This document shows positions 47,403-54,442 of a stretch of 64,000 nt of DNA, piece by piece (within the stretch, counting starts at the first letter, position 1; every line of letters starts with the position of its first letter). A program made the position numbers and the translations under genes. The notes beneath the pieces are model-generated. The model was not told where the DNA came from, ran no database searches, and saw only the letters and a list, made by a program, of their open reading frames with translations. Origin of the DNA: Alphaproteobacteria bacterium (GTDB lineage Bacteria > Pseudomonadota > Alphaproteobacteria > UBA9219 > RFNS01); NCBI GenBank assembly GCA_016124955.1, contig WGMR01000006.1, positions 186,001 through 250,000 of the forward strand, in the 5' to 3' direction.

Positions 47403-48152
47403 TCAGGTCGTAAGAAAGCGCCGCTCCGCGCCTTCAAGCACAAGGCAGGTGAGGCGCGAGGTTGCATAGGCCCCCGTATCAATCCCGATACGGTTTTCCT
47501 TTACCTCGGGTTCGGGCGAAATGGTATGGCCGTGCACGATAACGCCGCCGAATTCCGCCATCGAGAAAAGAAATTCGTTCCTGATCCACATCAGATCGTT
47601 GGCGCTCTGCTTTCCGAGCGGCACGCCGGGCCTTACCCCGGCATGCACGAAACAATAATCCCCCGCGCGGTGCATCAATTGCAGCTTCATGAAAAAATCC
47701 ATATGCGCGGGCGGCAAAGTGGAAGAAAATTTCTTGCGCACGTCCTCGATCCCCTTCATGTCGCCGCCCGCGAAACCAACCTGTATGCCGTAGGAAAAAA
47801 GTGTTTCGCGCCCGCCAAAACCCAGCCAATCGAACCCGACCTCAAGATCGCCGCCAAGAAAACGCAGCATCGCATCTTCATGGTTGCCCTTCAGAAACAC
47901 GCCCGTAAAACCGGCGGGCAGCCCGGTCAGAAGCCGGTCGATTACCGCGCGCGATTCCATGCCGCGATCGACATAATCGCCCACGAACACAATCTGCTTG
48001 GGCAATTGCGTGCCCGCGCCGTCCGCCTTGATCTCGATCAGTATCTGATCGAGCAGATCGACGCGGCCGTGGATATCCCCCACCGCGTAAACGCGGTTCT
48101 GGCCCACGCTGGACGGCTCCTTCGGCGCTGATTTGGACAAAAACTTGAACAT
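47403..48152 (-). CDS. PPP-family metallophosphoesterase (protein-phosphatase-like)
   Basis: The protein has 249 residues. All PPP signature motifs are visible: GDIHGR (about 25-30), FVGDYVDRG, LKGNHE, then the later His in FVHAG and VHGHT. This is the pattern of bacterial serine/threonine phosphatases and ApaH-like enzymes. It is cytosolic, with no signal. It lies about 105 bp upstream of the O-antigen-ligase-like gene on the same strand and could be co-transcribed. A dinucleoside tetraphosphatase activity is an alternative. Confidence 0.88.
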   Translation of the reverse strand: MFKFLSKSAPKEPSSVGQNRVYAVGDIHGRVDLLDQILIEIKADGAGTQLPKQIVFVGDYVDRGMESRAVIDRLLTGLPAGFTGVFLKGNHEDAMLRFLGGDLEVGFDWLGFGGRETLFSYGIQVGFAGGDMKGIEDVRKKFSSTLPPAHMDFFMKLQLMHRAGDYCFVHAGVRPGVPLGKQSANDLMWIRNEFLFSMAEFGGVIVHGHTISPEPEVKENRIGIDTGAYATSRLTCLVLEGAERRFLTT

Positions 48153-48218
48153 GCAAGCAGCCTACAACAAAAAAGGTTAAGGTGTGAATGCTTGGCACAT
48201 AAATGGCCTATTTCGCTG

Positions 48219-48247
48219 TTGATAGTTTAACGATTCTGCGATATGAT
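48219..48247 (+). promoter_or_regulatory. Promoter placing the transcription start on the ATG of the metal operon
   Basis: TTGATA at 48219-48224, a 17-bp spacer and TATGAT at 48242-48247 form a good sigma-70-type promoter. The expected start about 7 nt downstream falls on the A of ATG 48254. No Shine-Dalgarno sequence precedes the ATG, so a leaderless mRNA is predicted. Confidence 0.6.
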
Positions 48248-48253
48248 CGACAC

Positions 48254-48622
48254 ATGCGCATTCTGAAAACTCTTGGCCTTTTCATGCTTTGCCTAAGCCT
48301 CATGGCCGGAACCACGGCAAATGCGGCCATGGCTTGCTGCTGGAATGGCAAAGCCCCCGAAGCGTCTGCAAAACAGAATGATGGTGCCGCCATGCCCTGC
48401 CACGATACGGGCGATGCAGCGTCGCAGAACAGCGCCAAAAATACCGCCAAGAACAGCAATTATAAGAGCTGCGATTGCAAATCTTGCATCAAAATGCCGG
48501 TGTTGTCGGCGCAACAGCCGACCGCCATAACAGAACCCTCGGCGCCCGTTATGTACACGCCGCCGCGCCTTGCCGCGCATCAGCCCGGCATCACATCACC
48601 GCCGCCCAAACGTATCTCCTGA
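48254..48622 (+). CDS. Secreted Cys/His-rich protein, putative metal-binding
   Basis: The protein has 122 residues from ATG 48254 with a signal peptide (LGLFMLCLSLMAGTTANA). The mature protein has clustered ligands: AMACCWNGK, AMPCHDTG and YKSCDCKSCIKM. It ends in a Pro-rich tail. The arrangement (CC, MPCH, SCDCKSC) resembles small periplasmic metal-binding proteins found beside heavy-metal genes (DUF2946-like), but I cannot name the family with certainty. It is the first gene of a run ending at 50137 or 50743. Confidence 0.72.
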   Translation: MRILKTLGLFMLCLSLMAGTTANAAMACCWNGKAPEASAKQNDGAAMPCHDTGDAASQNSAKNTAKNSNYKSCDCKSCIKMPVLSAQQPTAITEPSAPVMYTPPRLAAHQPGITSPPPKRIS

Positions 48623-48703
48623 ACACATGTGCCCCGCAAGGGGGGTGAAGGCGCGCGCGCCGCGCCAGCCCCTATGCGTTCCATGACATGACAGGAGAAG
48701 TTT

Positions 48704-49363
48704 ATGAGAAGGATTCAAAACCTGTGTTGCGCCGCGCTGCTCGCGGGCGCGGCATTGGCGATCGCAAGCCCGGCAGCGGCCCGCCCGGTATCCTACCCCG
48801 GCGGTTGGACCGTGATGCAGATGAACGATGCGGATACCAACAGCCTGCACATCCATTATTCCCCCACCGCACGTTATTCGGTCGGTTATAAGGGCGAATA
48901 CTGGCGTGCCGAAGAATGGCAGTTTCACGGCGTACAGGTGAACATTCTGGGCAAACGCTGGAACATGCCGCAAAGTCAGGCCAACTTTTACATCAAATCG
49001 GCTCTGGGCGCTGCACACAGCAATTACGGCGCGTTCAGCGGGCAAACGGAAGCGGCAGGCTTCACCGGCATCGCGCTCGATTGGGAAAACCGGCGCTTTC
49101 TTACGTCCTACGAAAACCGCGCGATGTATGCAGGCAAGATCGACAAATTCTTCATGCAAAAGGCGCGCATCGGCATTGCCCCCTATATCGGCGATTACGG
49201 CGACCTGCATACGTGGCTCATGCTTCAAGTCGATTACAACCCGTGGCGGAAACATGAAGTAACGGTTACGCCGCTGGTGCGCCTGTTCAAGGGCAATTAC
49301 CTCGCCGAAGCGGGCGCAGACAATAACGGCAATGTTCTGTTCAATCTGATCGCAAGGTTCTAA
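48704..49363 (+). CDS. Putative outer-membrane/envelope protein of the metal operon
   Basis: The protein has 219 residues with a signal peptide (CCAALLAGAALAIASPAAA). The mature chain reads as alternating amphipathic beta strands (RYSVGYKGEYWRAEEWQF, ENRRFLTSYENRAMYAGK, WLMLQVDYNPW, EVTVTPLVRLFKGN) and ends FNLIARF. A terminal Phe and strand pattern point to a small beta-barrel. A good AGGAG site precedes the ATG. Family not recognised. The position between the Cys-rich and HMA genes suggests a part in metal uptake or efflux at the outer membrane. Confidence 0.68.
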   Translation: MRRIQNLCCAALLAGAALAIASPAAARPVSYPGGWTVMQMNDADTNSLHIHYSPTARYSVGYKGEYWRAEEWQFHGVQVNILGKRWNMPQSQANFYIKSALGAAHSNYGAFSGQTEAAGFTGIALDWENRRFLTSYENRAMYAGKIDKFFMQKARIGIAPYIGDYGDLHTWLMLQVDYNPWRKHEVTVTPLVRLFKGNYLAEAGADNNGNVLFNLIARF

Positions 49364-49386
49364 CCATCAACCCAAGGAGAAAACCG

Positions 49387-49755
49387 ATGAAAAACGCACT
49401 TACAATCCTCACTTTCGCTGCCGTGCTTATCGCAAGCCCCGCTTTCGCCAACCACCAGGGCCACGACCATGCCGGAACACCCGTTAACACGGCCGCGCTG
49501 CATGAAGGGGTGAAAGCCGCGCAGTGTGCGGATACCATTAACGTAAAAGTTAACGGCCTCGTGTGCGATTTCTGCGCCCGCGCGCTTGAAAAAGTTTTCG
49601 GGGCACGGAGCGAGGTTACCGGCATCAATGTCGATCTCGATAACGGCAAGGTCGTGATCGCCACCATGCCGGGGCAAACCATCGACGACGATACGGTGGC
49701 GCAGCTGATCACCGATTCCGGCTACAACGTCACCGCCATCGACAGGGGTTGCTGA
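49387..49755 (+). CDS. Periplasmic heavy-metal-associated (HMA/MerP-like) protein
   Basis: The protein has 122 residues. A signal peptide ends at PAFA, followed by a His-rich NHQGHDHAG segment and an HMA domain whose loop reads NGLVCDFCARALEKVF. CxxC is kept as CDFC, although the usual GMTCxxC is altered to GLVCDFC. The domain continues with VTGINVDLDNGKVVIA and ITDSGYNV. It should bind a soft metal ion (Hg, Cu or similar) in the periplasm and pass it to the membrane protein encoded 1 bp downstream. It ends in an extra Cys (DRGC). Confidence 0.88.
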   Translation: MKNALTILTFAAVLIASPAFANHQGHDHAGTPVNTAALHEGVKAAQCADTINVKVNGLVCDFCARALEKVFGARSEVTGINVDLDNGKVVIATMPGQTIDDDTVAQLITDSGYNVTAIDRGC

Positions 49756-49756
49756 T

Positions 49757-50137
49757 ATGAAGGAACCATTCAAGCAAACTTTTCTGCCGGCGCTCGGGCT
49801 GTTCACATCGGTCGGCACATTGCTGTGCTGCGCGTTGCCCGCCTTGCTGGTAACGCTTGGCGCAGGCGCGGCCCTGGCCGGTCTGGTCAGCGCCGCGCCG
49901 TGGCTGGTAACATTGTCGCAATACAAGGTATGGACGTTCTGTGTGGCAGGCGCGCTGCTGCTCGCAGCCGGCCTCATGCGCTGGCGGGCCCGAAACGCGC
50001 CATGCCCCGTTGATCCGGCACAGGCCCGCGCATGCACAAGGTTACGGCAAACAAGCGCGTGGATATACTGGTCGGCGGTTCTGGTTTATGCGGTCGGGTT
50101 CTTTTTTGCCTTTCTGGCAGTAAAAATATTCGCCTGA
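49757..50137 (+). CDS. MerT-like membrane metal transport protein
   Basis: The protein has 126 residues and three to four hydrophobic segments. Helix 1 carries the vicinal cysteine pair in LLCCALPALLVTLGAG, as in MerT/MerC-type proteins. Further cysteines occur in APCPVDPAQARACTR, a loop expected to face the cytosol. The second half is AWIYWSAVLVYAVGFFFAF. No merA reductase or MerR regulator is present, so true mercury resistance is not implied; uptake or export of another thiophilic metal is equally possible. Confidence 0.8.
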   Translation: MKEPFKQTFLPALGLFTSVGTLLCCALPALLVTLGAGAALAGLVSAAPWLVTLSQYKVWTFCVAGALLLAAGLMRWRARNAPCPVDPAQARACTRLRQTSAWIYWSAVLVYAVGFFFAFLAVKIFA

Positions 50138-50215
50138 AGCCGCCACCCGGGTTGGCTGTACCGGCTTTTCTTGCTAGGGTCTTTGCATTGCAGGCTGCCC
50201 TGAAAGGACCCTCAC

Positions 50216-50743
50216 ATGGCCAAGAAAATCCTCCTCGCCCTCCTTGCCATCGTAGCCGTATTTCTTGTCGTTGTGTCCATGCAGCCGGATGACTTCAGCG
50301 TCACGCGCAGCGCGACCTTCGATGCGCCGTCACAAACCGTGTTCGCGCATGTGAATGACCTTGGAAAATGGGAAGCCTGGTCGCCATGGGCCAAGATGGA
50401 CCCGGAAGCGGAAACAGAATTTGAAGGCCCGGAAGCCGGAACCGGCGCGATTATGCGTTGGAAGGGCGAAAAAACCGGGCAAGGCAGCATGACGATTGTG
50501 GAAAGCCGGCCGGGCGAGTTTGTCGGCTTCGACCTTGCCTTTATCAAGCCATTCGAATCCAGCAGCGCCGCCAGCTTTACTTTCGAGCCCGATGGCGGCC
50601 GGACCCGCGTAACATGGACCATGGAAGGCAAAAGCAACTTTATCGGCAAGGCGATGGGGCTTTTCATGAACTGCGACAAGATGGTCGGCGACCAGTTCGA
50701 TGAAGGTCTGGCTTCGCTCAAGGAAATTGTCGAACAAGGCTAG
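50216..50743 (+). CDS. SRPBCC family protein (polyketide cyclase/dehydrase-like)
   Basis: The protein has 175 residues. An N-terminal hydrophobic segment (ILLALLAIVAVFLVVVSMQ) anchors or exports it. The START-like fold follows: ATFDAPSQTVFAHVNDLGKW, WSPWAKMDPEAE, MRWKGEKTGQGSMTI, then WTMEGKSNFIGKAMGLFM. Such domains bind hydrophobic ligands; the ligand is unknown. It lies 78 bp after the MerT-like gene on the same strand and may or may not belong to that operon. AAAGGACC precedes ATG 50216. Confidence 0.82.
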   Translation: MAKKILLALLAIVAVFLVVVSMQPDDFSVTRSATFDAPSQTVFAHVNDLGKWEAWSPWAKMDPEAETEFEGPEAGTGAIMRWKGEKTGQGSMTIVESRPGEFVGFDLAFIKPFESSSAASFTFEPDGGRTRVTWTMEGKSNFIGKAMGLFMNCDKMVGDQFDEGLASLKEIVEQG

Positions 50744-50754
50744 CCGCAAGGCGC

Positions 50755-51321
50755 CTACAGCGTCGCATCGATACCGACCGACCTGATAAGCCCGTAATAT
50801 CCGAAAAAGACCAGGATAAAGAACGCGGCCACGATCAGCCCATGCTTGAACTGATGGGAATGAAAGAAATCCCTGTCGCGATGATGGATAACATCCATCA
50901 ACTCGTCACCGAACCGTATCGACAGAAAAGTTCCGAGACAGGAAAGCAAGATCACGGCCCAGTATGGATAAGGCGTTACAAGGATTTTGTGCAGCAGCCT
51001 CGTGAGCACCGTCGTGTCATAGTAACGGGAAAACCACAGCAAAGCCGCAGTATTGATAAGAACCGCGATAACCCAGACCGCGATTTCCGAAAACACCATG
51101 CGCACGCCAAAAAGAACGCGGATGGGAAAATCGAGCAAAAACCCCGCATCCGCGACCGGCGTACACAGAACAAAGAAGCTCCATGTCAGCAAGGCCGCCA
51201 GCCCGCCGGTCAACAGATCATATTCATACGACAAATAGGCGAAGTACCCGGCCAGAAGGATGCACAGCAGCAGAAACTTGATCAACACCTGCCTGTGCGT
51301 TTTGACAGCCCATGTTTTCAT
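50755..51321 (-). CDS. Multi-spanning membrane protein of unknown function
   Basis: The protein has 188 residues from ATG 51321. Four to five hydrophobic segments (FLLLCILLAGYFAYLSYEY, LAALLTWSFFVLCTPVADAG, IAVWVIAVLINTAALLWF, YPYWAVILLSCLGTFLSI, LIVAAFFILVFFGYYGL) are joined by short loops. The segment LLDFPIRVLFGVRMVFSEIA looks conserved, and a His-rich loop (VIHHRDRDFFHSHQFKHG) precedes the last helix. I do not recognise a named family. The frame stays open through the tRNA-like repeats upstream, but translating those gives only tRNA-derived nonsense. Confidence 0.75.
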   Translation of the reverse strand: MKTWAVKTHRQVLIKFLLLCILLAGYFAYLSYEYDLLTGGLAALLTWSFFVLCTPVADAGFLLDFPIRVLFGVRMVFSEIAVWVIAVLINTAALLWFSRYYDTTVLTRLLHKILVTPYPYWAVILLSCLGTFLSIRFGDELMDVIHHRDRDFFHSHQFKHGLIVAAFFILVFFGYYGLIRSVGIDATL

Positions 51322-51324
51322 ACA

Positions 51325-51385
51325 GCACTCATGTAGCGAAGCGGTCGTGCATACAAAGATGGTGGACCCGATCGGGATCGAACCG
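51325..51385. repeat. Direct repeat copy 1: duplicated 3' half of tRNA-Ala plus flank
   Basis: These 61 bp match 51467-51527 with two mismatches, and 51335-51385 is identical over 51 bp. The copy contains the T-arm 3' part, acceptor 3' strand and CCA of tRNA-Ala(GGC) in the same orientation as the real gene, plus the 34 bp beyond the CCA. The offset between copies is 142 bp. The 5' half of a tRNA is absent. Confidence 0.9.
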
Positions 51386-51445
51386 CCGCGCGCCCAAGGC
51401 GCGCTCACATAAATTTTAGTCGGTTCGACCATCCCGATCCCACCA
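51360..51445. repeat. Palindrome built from two facing tRNA-Ala 3' ends
   Basis: The left arm (51360-51385) and right arm (51421-51445) are near-perfect inverted repeats; both read TGGTGG, GATCGGGAT, CGAACCG from their outer ends, differing by a small insertion in each. The centre holds another perfect hairpin (GCGCGCC/GGCGCGC, 51388-51404). An AAATTTT/AAAATTT hairpin lies just outside, near 51446-51464. As RNA or single-stranded DNA this could fold into one long stem. Confidence 0.8.
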
Positions 51446-51466
51446 AATTTTCGAGAAAAATTTCCC

Positions 51467-51527
51467 GCACTCAGGCAGCGAAGCGGTCGTGCATACAAAG
51501 ATGGTGGACCCGATCGGGATCGAACCG
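51467..51527. repeat. Direct repeat copy 2, overlapping the intact tRNA-Ala 3' end
   Basis: This is the parental-looking copy: 51502-51527 is the 3' part of the functional tRNA-Ala gene and 51467-51501 its downstream flank. The flanking 35 bp are duplicated as well as the tRNA part, so the duplication was of DNA, not of a tRNA transcript alone. Confidence 0.9.
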
Positions 51528-51577
51528 ACGACCTCCACAATGCCATTGTGGCGCTCTCCCAGCTGAGCTACGGGCCC
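51502..51577 (-). tRNA. tRNA-Ala (anticodon GGC)
   Basis: The 76-nt minus-strand sequence folds as a complete cloverleaf. The acceptor stem GGGCCCG/CGGGUCC includes the G3-U70 pair that identifies tRNA-Ala. The D arm is GCUC/GAGC, the anticodon stem CCACA/UGUGG with loop AUGGCAU gives anticodon GGC, and the T arm is GUCGG-UUCGAUC-CCGAU. CCA is encoded. Confidence 0.96.
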
Positions 51578-51708
51578 GTTACGTCAAGGACTGTGATCAG
51601 TAACCACTTGTCCTGTAAATGCAATAAAATTCCTGTCGCAGCGAGGCAGCCGCTAACATATTGACGCTGTTTTTCTTTTTCAAGCGGTTTTGGCGAAGCG
51701 GCAAGAAA

Positions 51709-52035
51709 TCAGGAAGCCTGACCTTCTTCTTCCGCAATATCGACCACATCCTCAAGTTCGGAATCCTCGTCGCCCAACTCGGCCGCATCCTCGATCACCG
51801 CGTCCTCGGTGGCAACTTCGCCTTCCTCGATATCGTCCTCAGGCGCCGGCTTAACGACTTCAGGCTTCTTTACCTTTACTTCTTCCGGGGCGGAGCGGCG
51901 GCGCTGGCGCAACAAGGCTTCGGGATCAAAAGCGGTTTTGCAACTCGGGCAAACCGGCGGGTTCTTGCGCATATCGTAGAAACGCGCCCCGCAGCCTGGA
52001 CACATACGTTTGACACCCCATTCTGCTTTTGCCAC
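51709..52035 (-). CDS. FYDLN-type acidic zinc-ribbon protein (TIGR02300-like)
   Basis: The protein has 108 residues, starting at GTG 52033-52035 with a strong GGAGG site 6 nt upstream. The N-terminal zinc ribbon (RMCPGCGARFYDM, PPVCPSC) has two CxxC pairs and the conserved FYD. A long acidic tail (EDDIEEGEVATEDAVIED onward) follows. The family is typical of alphaproteobacteria and lacks a known biochemical role. It is divergent from aroA, an arrangement often seen in this class. Confidence 0.9.
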   Translation of the reverse strand: MAKAEWGVKRMCPGCGARFYDMRKNPPVCPSCKTAFDPEALLRQRRRSAPEEVKVKKPEVVKPAPEDDIEEGEVATEDAVIEDAAELGDEDSELEDVVDIAEEEGQAS

Positions 52036-52231
52036 GGCCTGCCTCCAAAAATACTTATAAATCAACGTGTTAAAAGGCAACATGGCCGGGAATCCGGCCC
52101 GTTTTTTCTCTGGTTGGCGTGATTGCCATGAAAGTGCCCGGGTGTCAAACGGGTTTTGTATATAGCTGTGTTGACGCGGGCCAACTGCCGGGTTCCGGTG
52201 ATGCCATATTTGTGGTTTAAGCACAGGCATC

Positions 52232-53590
52232 ATGATCCTGAAACCCGGTAAAGCCGATACGCCAAAGCCCCTGACCGCCTGCAAAGCCGCGCCGCTGGCC
52301 GGCATTTTTGCCGTGCCGGGCGATAAAAGCATATCGCATCGCGCCATCATGCTTGGCGGGCTGGCCGAAGGCGTCACCACCGTGCACGGCCTGCTGGAAG
52401 GTGAAGACGTGCTGCACACAGCCGTTGCCCTGCGCCAGCTTGGCGCGAAGGCGGAACGGCAGGCAAACGGAAGTTGGCGGATCGAAGGCACGGGCGGCGC
52501 GCTGCGCGCCCCTTCGGGCACGCTCGATATGGGCAACAGCGGCACGGCGGCACGGCTGCTGATGGGGCTGGTGGCCACGCATCCCTTCGACAGCAAATTC
52601 GATGGCGATGCATCTTTGCGCAAGCGCCCGATGGCGCGGGTGATGGAACCGCTGGTGCGCATGGGCGCGAATTTCTTCAGCGCCGAAGGCGGCCGCATGC
52701 CGCTGACCATCATGGGGGCGCAAAAACCGCACGCCCTTGATTACCGCCTGCCGGTGGCGTCGGCGCAGGTGAAATCGGCTATCCTTCTCGCCGCGCTGAA
52801 CGCGCCCGGCACCACAACGGTGATCGAGCCCGCGTCAACCCGCGACCACACCGAAAACATGCTGCGCCATTTCGGCGCGGAATTACACATCGCCCCCGCC
52901 GAAGGCGGCGGCAGCGCCATCAGCATAACGAGCCCCGTCAAGCTGCGCGGCGGCACAGTGCAGGTCCCCGCCGATCCAAGCTCGGCTGCCTTCCCGCTTG
53001 TCGCGGCGCTGATCGGCGGCGGCACGCTGGCCTTGCCCGGCATCGGCATAAACCCCCGCCGCAGCGGGCTTTTCGTGACGCTTGCTGAAATGGGCGCGGC
53101 GCTGGAATTCACGAACACGCGCGACGCAGGCGGCGAACCGGTAGCCGATATCGCCGTGCGCCCAAGCACGCTGCAGGGCATAGACGTGCCGGCCGAACGC
53201 GCACCGAGCATGATCGACGAATACCCCATCCTCGCTGCCGCGGCGGCGTGCGCGGGCGGCACGACCCGCATGCGCGGCCTTGGCGAACTGCGCGTCAAGG
53301 AAAGCGACCGCCTCGCCATGATCGCCAAGGGGCTTGAGGTTTGCGGCGTGAAGGTCGAGATCGAAGGCGACGATCTGATCGTCCATGGCACCGGCAAGCC
53401 GCCGCAAGGGCCTGCACCCGGCGGCGCAAAGATCGAAACCGCGATGGATCACCGCATTGCCATGAGCTTCCTGGTATTGGGCGGCGTAACGGCGGAGCCC
53501 GTGCAAATCGATGACGGCAGCTTCATCGATACCAGCTTCCCGGGCTTCGTCGATGCCATGAACAAATGCGGAGCGAAAATCGGCGCATGA
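52232..53590 (+). CDS. aroA: 3-phosphoshikimate 1-carboxyvinyltransferase (EPSP synthase)
   Basis: The protein has 452 residues. It joins PEP to shikimate-3-phosphate in aromatic amino acid synthesis. PGDKSISHRAIMLGGLAEG, SAQVKSAILLAALN, TRDHTENML, PSMIDEYPILAAAA and LRVKESDRL resemble the class II enzymes of Agrobacterium type more than E. coli AroA. At the PEP/glyphosate site it reads GNSGTAARL: the residue matching Ala100 of the CP4 enzyme is Gly here. The stop overlaps the cmk start (ATGA). Confidence 0.96.
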   Translation: MILKPGKADTPKPLTACKAAPLAGIFAVPGDKSISHRAIMLGGLAEGVTTVHGLLEGEDVLHTAVALRQLGAKAERQANGSWRIEGTGGALRAPSGTLDMGNSGTAARLLMGLVATHPFDSKFDGDASLRKRPMARVMEPLVRMGANFFSAEGGRMPLTIMGAQKPHALDYRLPVASAQVKSAILLAALNAPGTTTVIEPASTRDHTENMLRHFGAELHIAPAEGGGSAISITSPVKLRGGTVQVPADPSSAAFPLVAALIGGGTLALPGIGINPRRSGLFVTLAEMGAALEFTNTRDAGGEPVADIAVRPSTLQGIDVPAERAPSMIDEYPILAAAAACAGGTTRMRGLGELRVKESDRLAMIAKGLEVCGVKVEIEGDDLIVHGTGKPPQGPAPGGAKIETAMDHRIAMSFLVLGGVTAEPVQIDDGSFIDTSFPGFVDAMNKCGAKIGA

Positions 53591-54267
53591 GCGGGAACAA
53601 GCCCATGATCATCGCCATCGACGGCACCACGGCTTCGGGCAAGGGCACGATCGCCAAGCGGTTGGCCGCGCATTACGGTTTTGCTCATCTCGATACCGGC
53701 TTGCTTTACCGCGCGGTCGGCATGGCGGTCGTGCGCGCGGGCGGCGACCCGGCTGACCCCCTTGCCGCCGCTGCGGCGGCAAGGGCGCTGAACGCCGCAG
53801 ACGCTACGCGGCTTTCCGAAGATACCGGGCTGCGCAGTTTTGCCGCCTCGGCCGCCTCATCGAAAGTGGCTGCGATCCACGAAGTACGAGCCGCACTCTT
53901 GAAATTCCAGCAAGATTTCTGCGCCAGCCCCCCGGGCGGCGCAAAAGGGGCCGTGCTGGACGGGCGCGATATCGGCACCGTGATTGCCCCGGATGCGGAT
54001 GTTAAGATATTCGTTAACGCCGCCGTGGAAACCCGCGCAGAGCGCCGGTTTAAGGAGTTGCAGGCCAAGGGTGAAGATGTTACAAAACCCGCCGTTTTGG
54101 CGGACTTGCAGGAACGGGACAAACGCGACGCCGCGCGTGCGGTTGCCCCGACCAAACCGGCCCCCGATGCCATCGCGCTCGATACCACCAACCTCACAAT
54201 AGAAGGTTCCGTGGCCGCGGCGCTGGCGATCGTGGAACCCAAAGCCGCAAGGCGGCAGGCCAGCTAG
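53587..54267 (+). CDS. cmk: Cytidylate kinase
   Basis: The protein has 226 residues from ATG 53587. It phosphorylates CMP/dCMP. The P-loop is AIDGTTASGKGTIAKRLA, LDTGLLYRAVG binds the nucleotide, LDGRDIGTVIAPDADVKIFV and the lid RRFKELQAKG follow. Start overlap with aroA (ATGA) shows translational coupling. aroA-cmk-rpsA is a conserved order in proteobacteria. Confidence 0.95.
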   Translation: MSGNKPMIIAIDGTTASGKGTIAKRLAAHYGFAHLDTGLLYRAVGMAVVRAGGDPADPLAAAAAARALNAADATRLSEDTGLRSFAASAASSKVAAIHEVRAALLKFQQDFCASPPGGAKGAVLDGRDIGTVIAPDADVKIFVNAAVETRAERRFKELQAKGEDVTKPAVLADLQERDKRDAARAVAPTKPAPDAIALDTTNLTIEGSVAAALAIVEPKAARRQAS

Positions 54268-54274
54268 AACAAAT

Positions 54275-54309
54275 GCCCGGCATGGTGCCGGGCGACAGGT
54301 CGCCCTGTC
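54275..54309 (+). promoter_or_regulatory. Two abutting hairpins between cmk and rpsA
   Basis: GCCCGGCA/TGCCGGGC (54275-54293, 3-nt loop) is followed immediately by GACAGG/CCTGTC (54294-54309, 4-nt loop). No U-run follows either. They sit in the 175-nt leader of rpsA, which in E. coli is autoregulated through leader hairpins, or they may protect the 3' end of the aroA-cmk mRNA. Confidence 0.5.
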
Positions 54310-54442
54310 ATTCCGTTTCTGCCCTTTCCGCTTTCGGCAGGATTTACGGGAACGGCGCGATCTGGAAGGGAACCTCCAGCTTCAAAAGCGGGCCATCCCT
54401 CCGAAAACATCAAACAACGAAAGCGGGGATGAGAAGTAAGTT

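Noticed and set aside
51360-51445. A second tRNA gene next to tRNA-Ala
   Set aside because: Only the 3' half is tRNA-like. Neither strand gives a D arm, a U33 in the putative anticodon loop, or a fully paired T stem with a matching acceptor.
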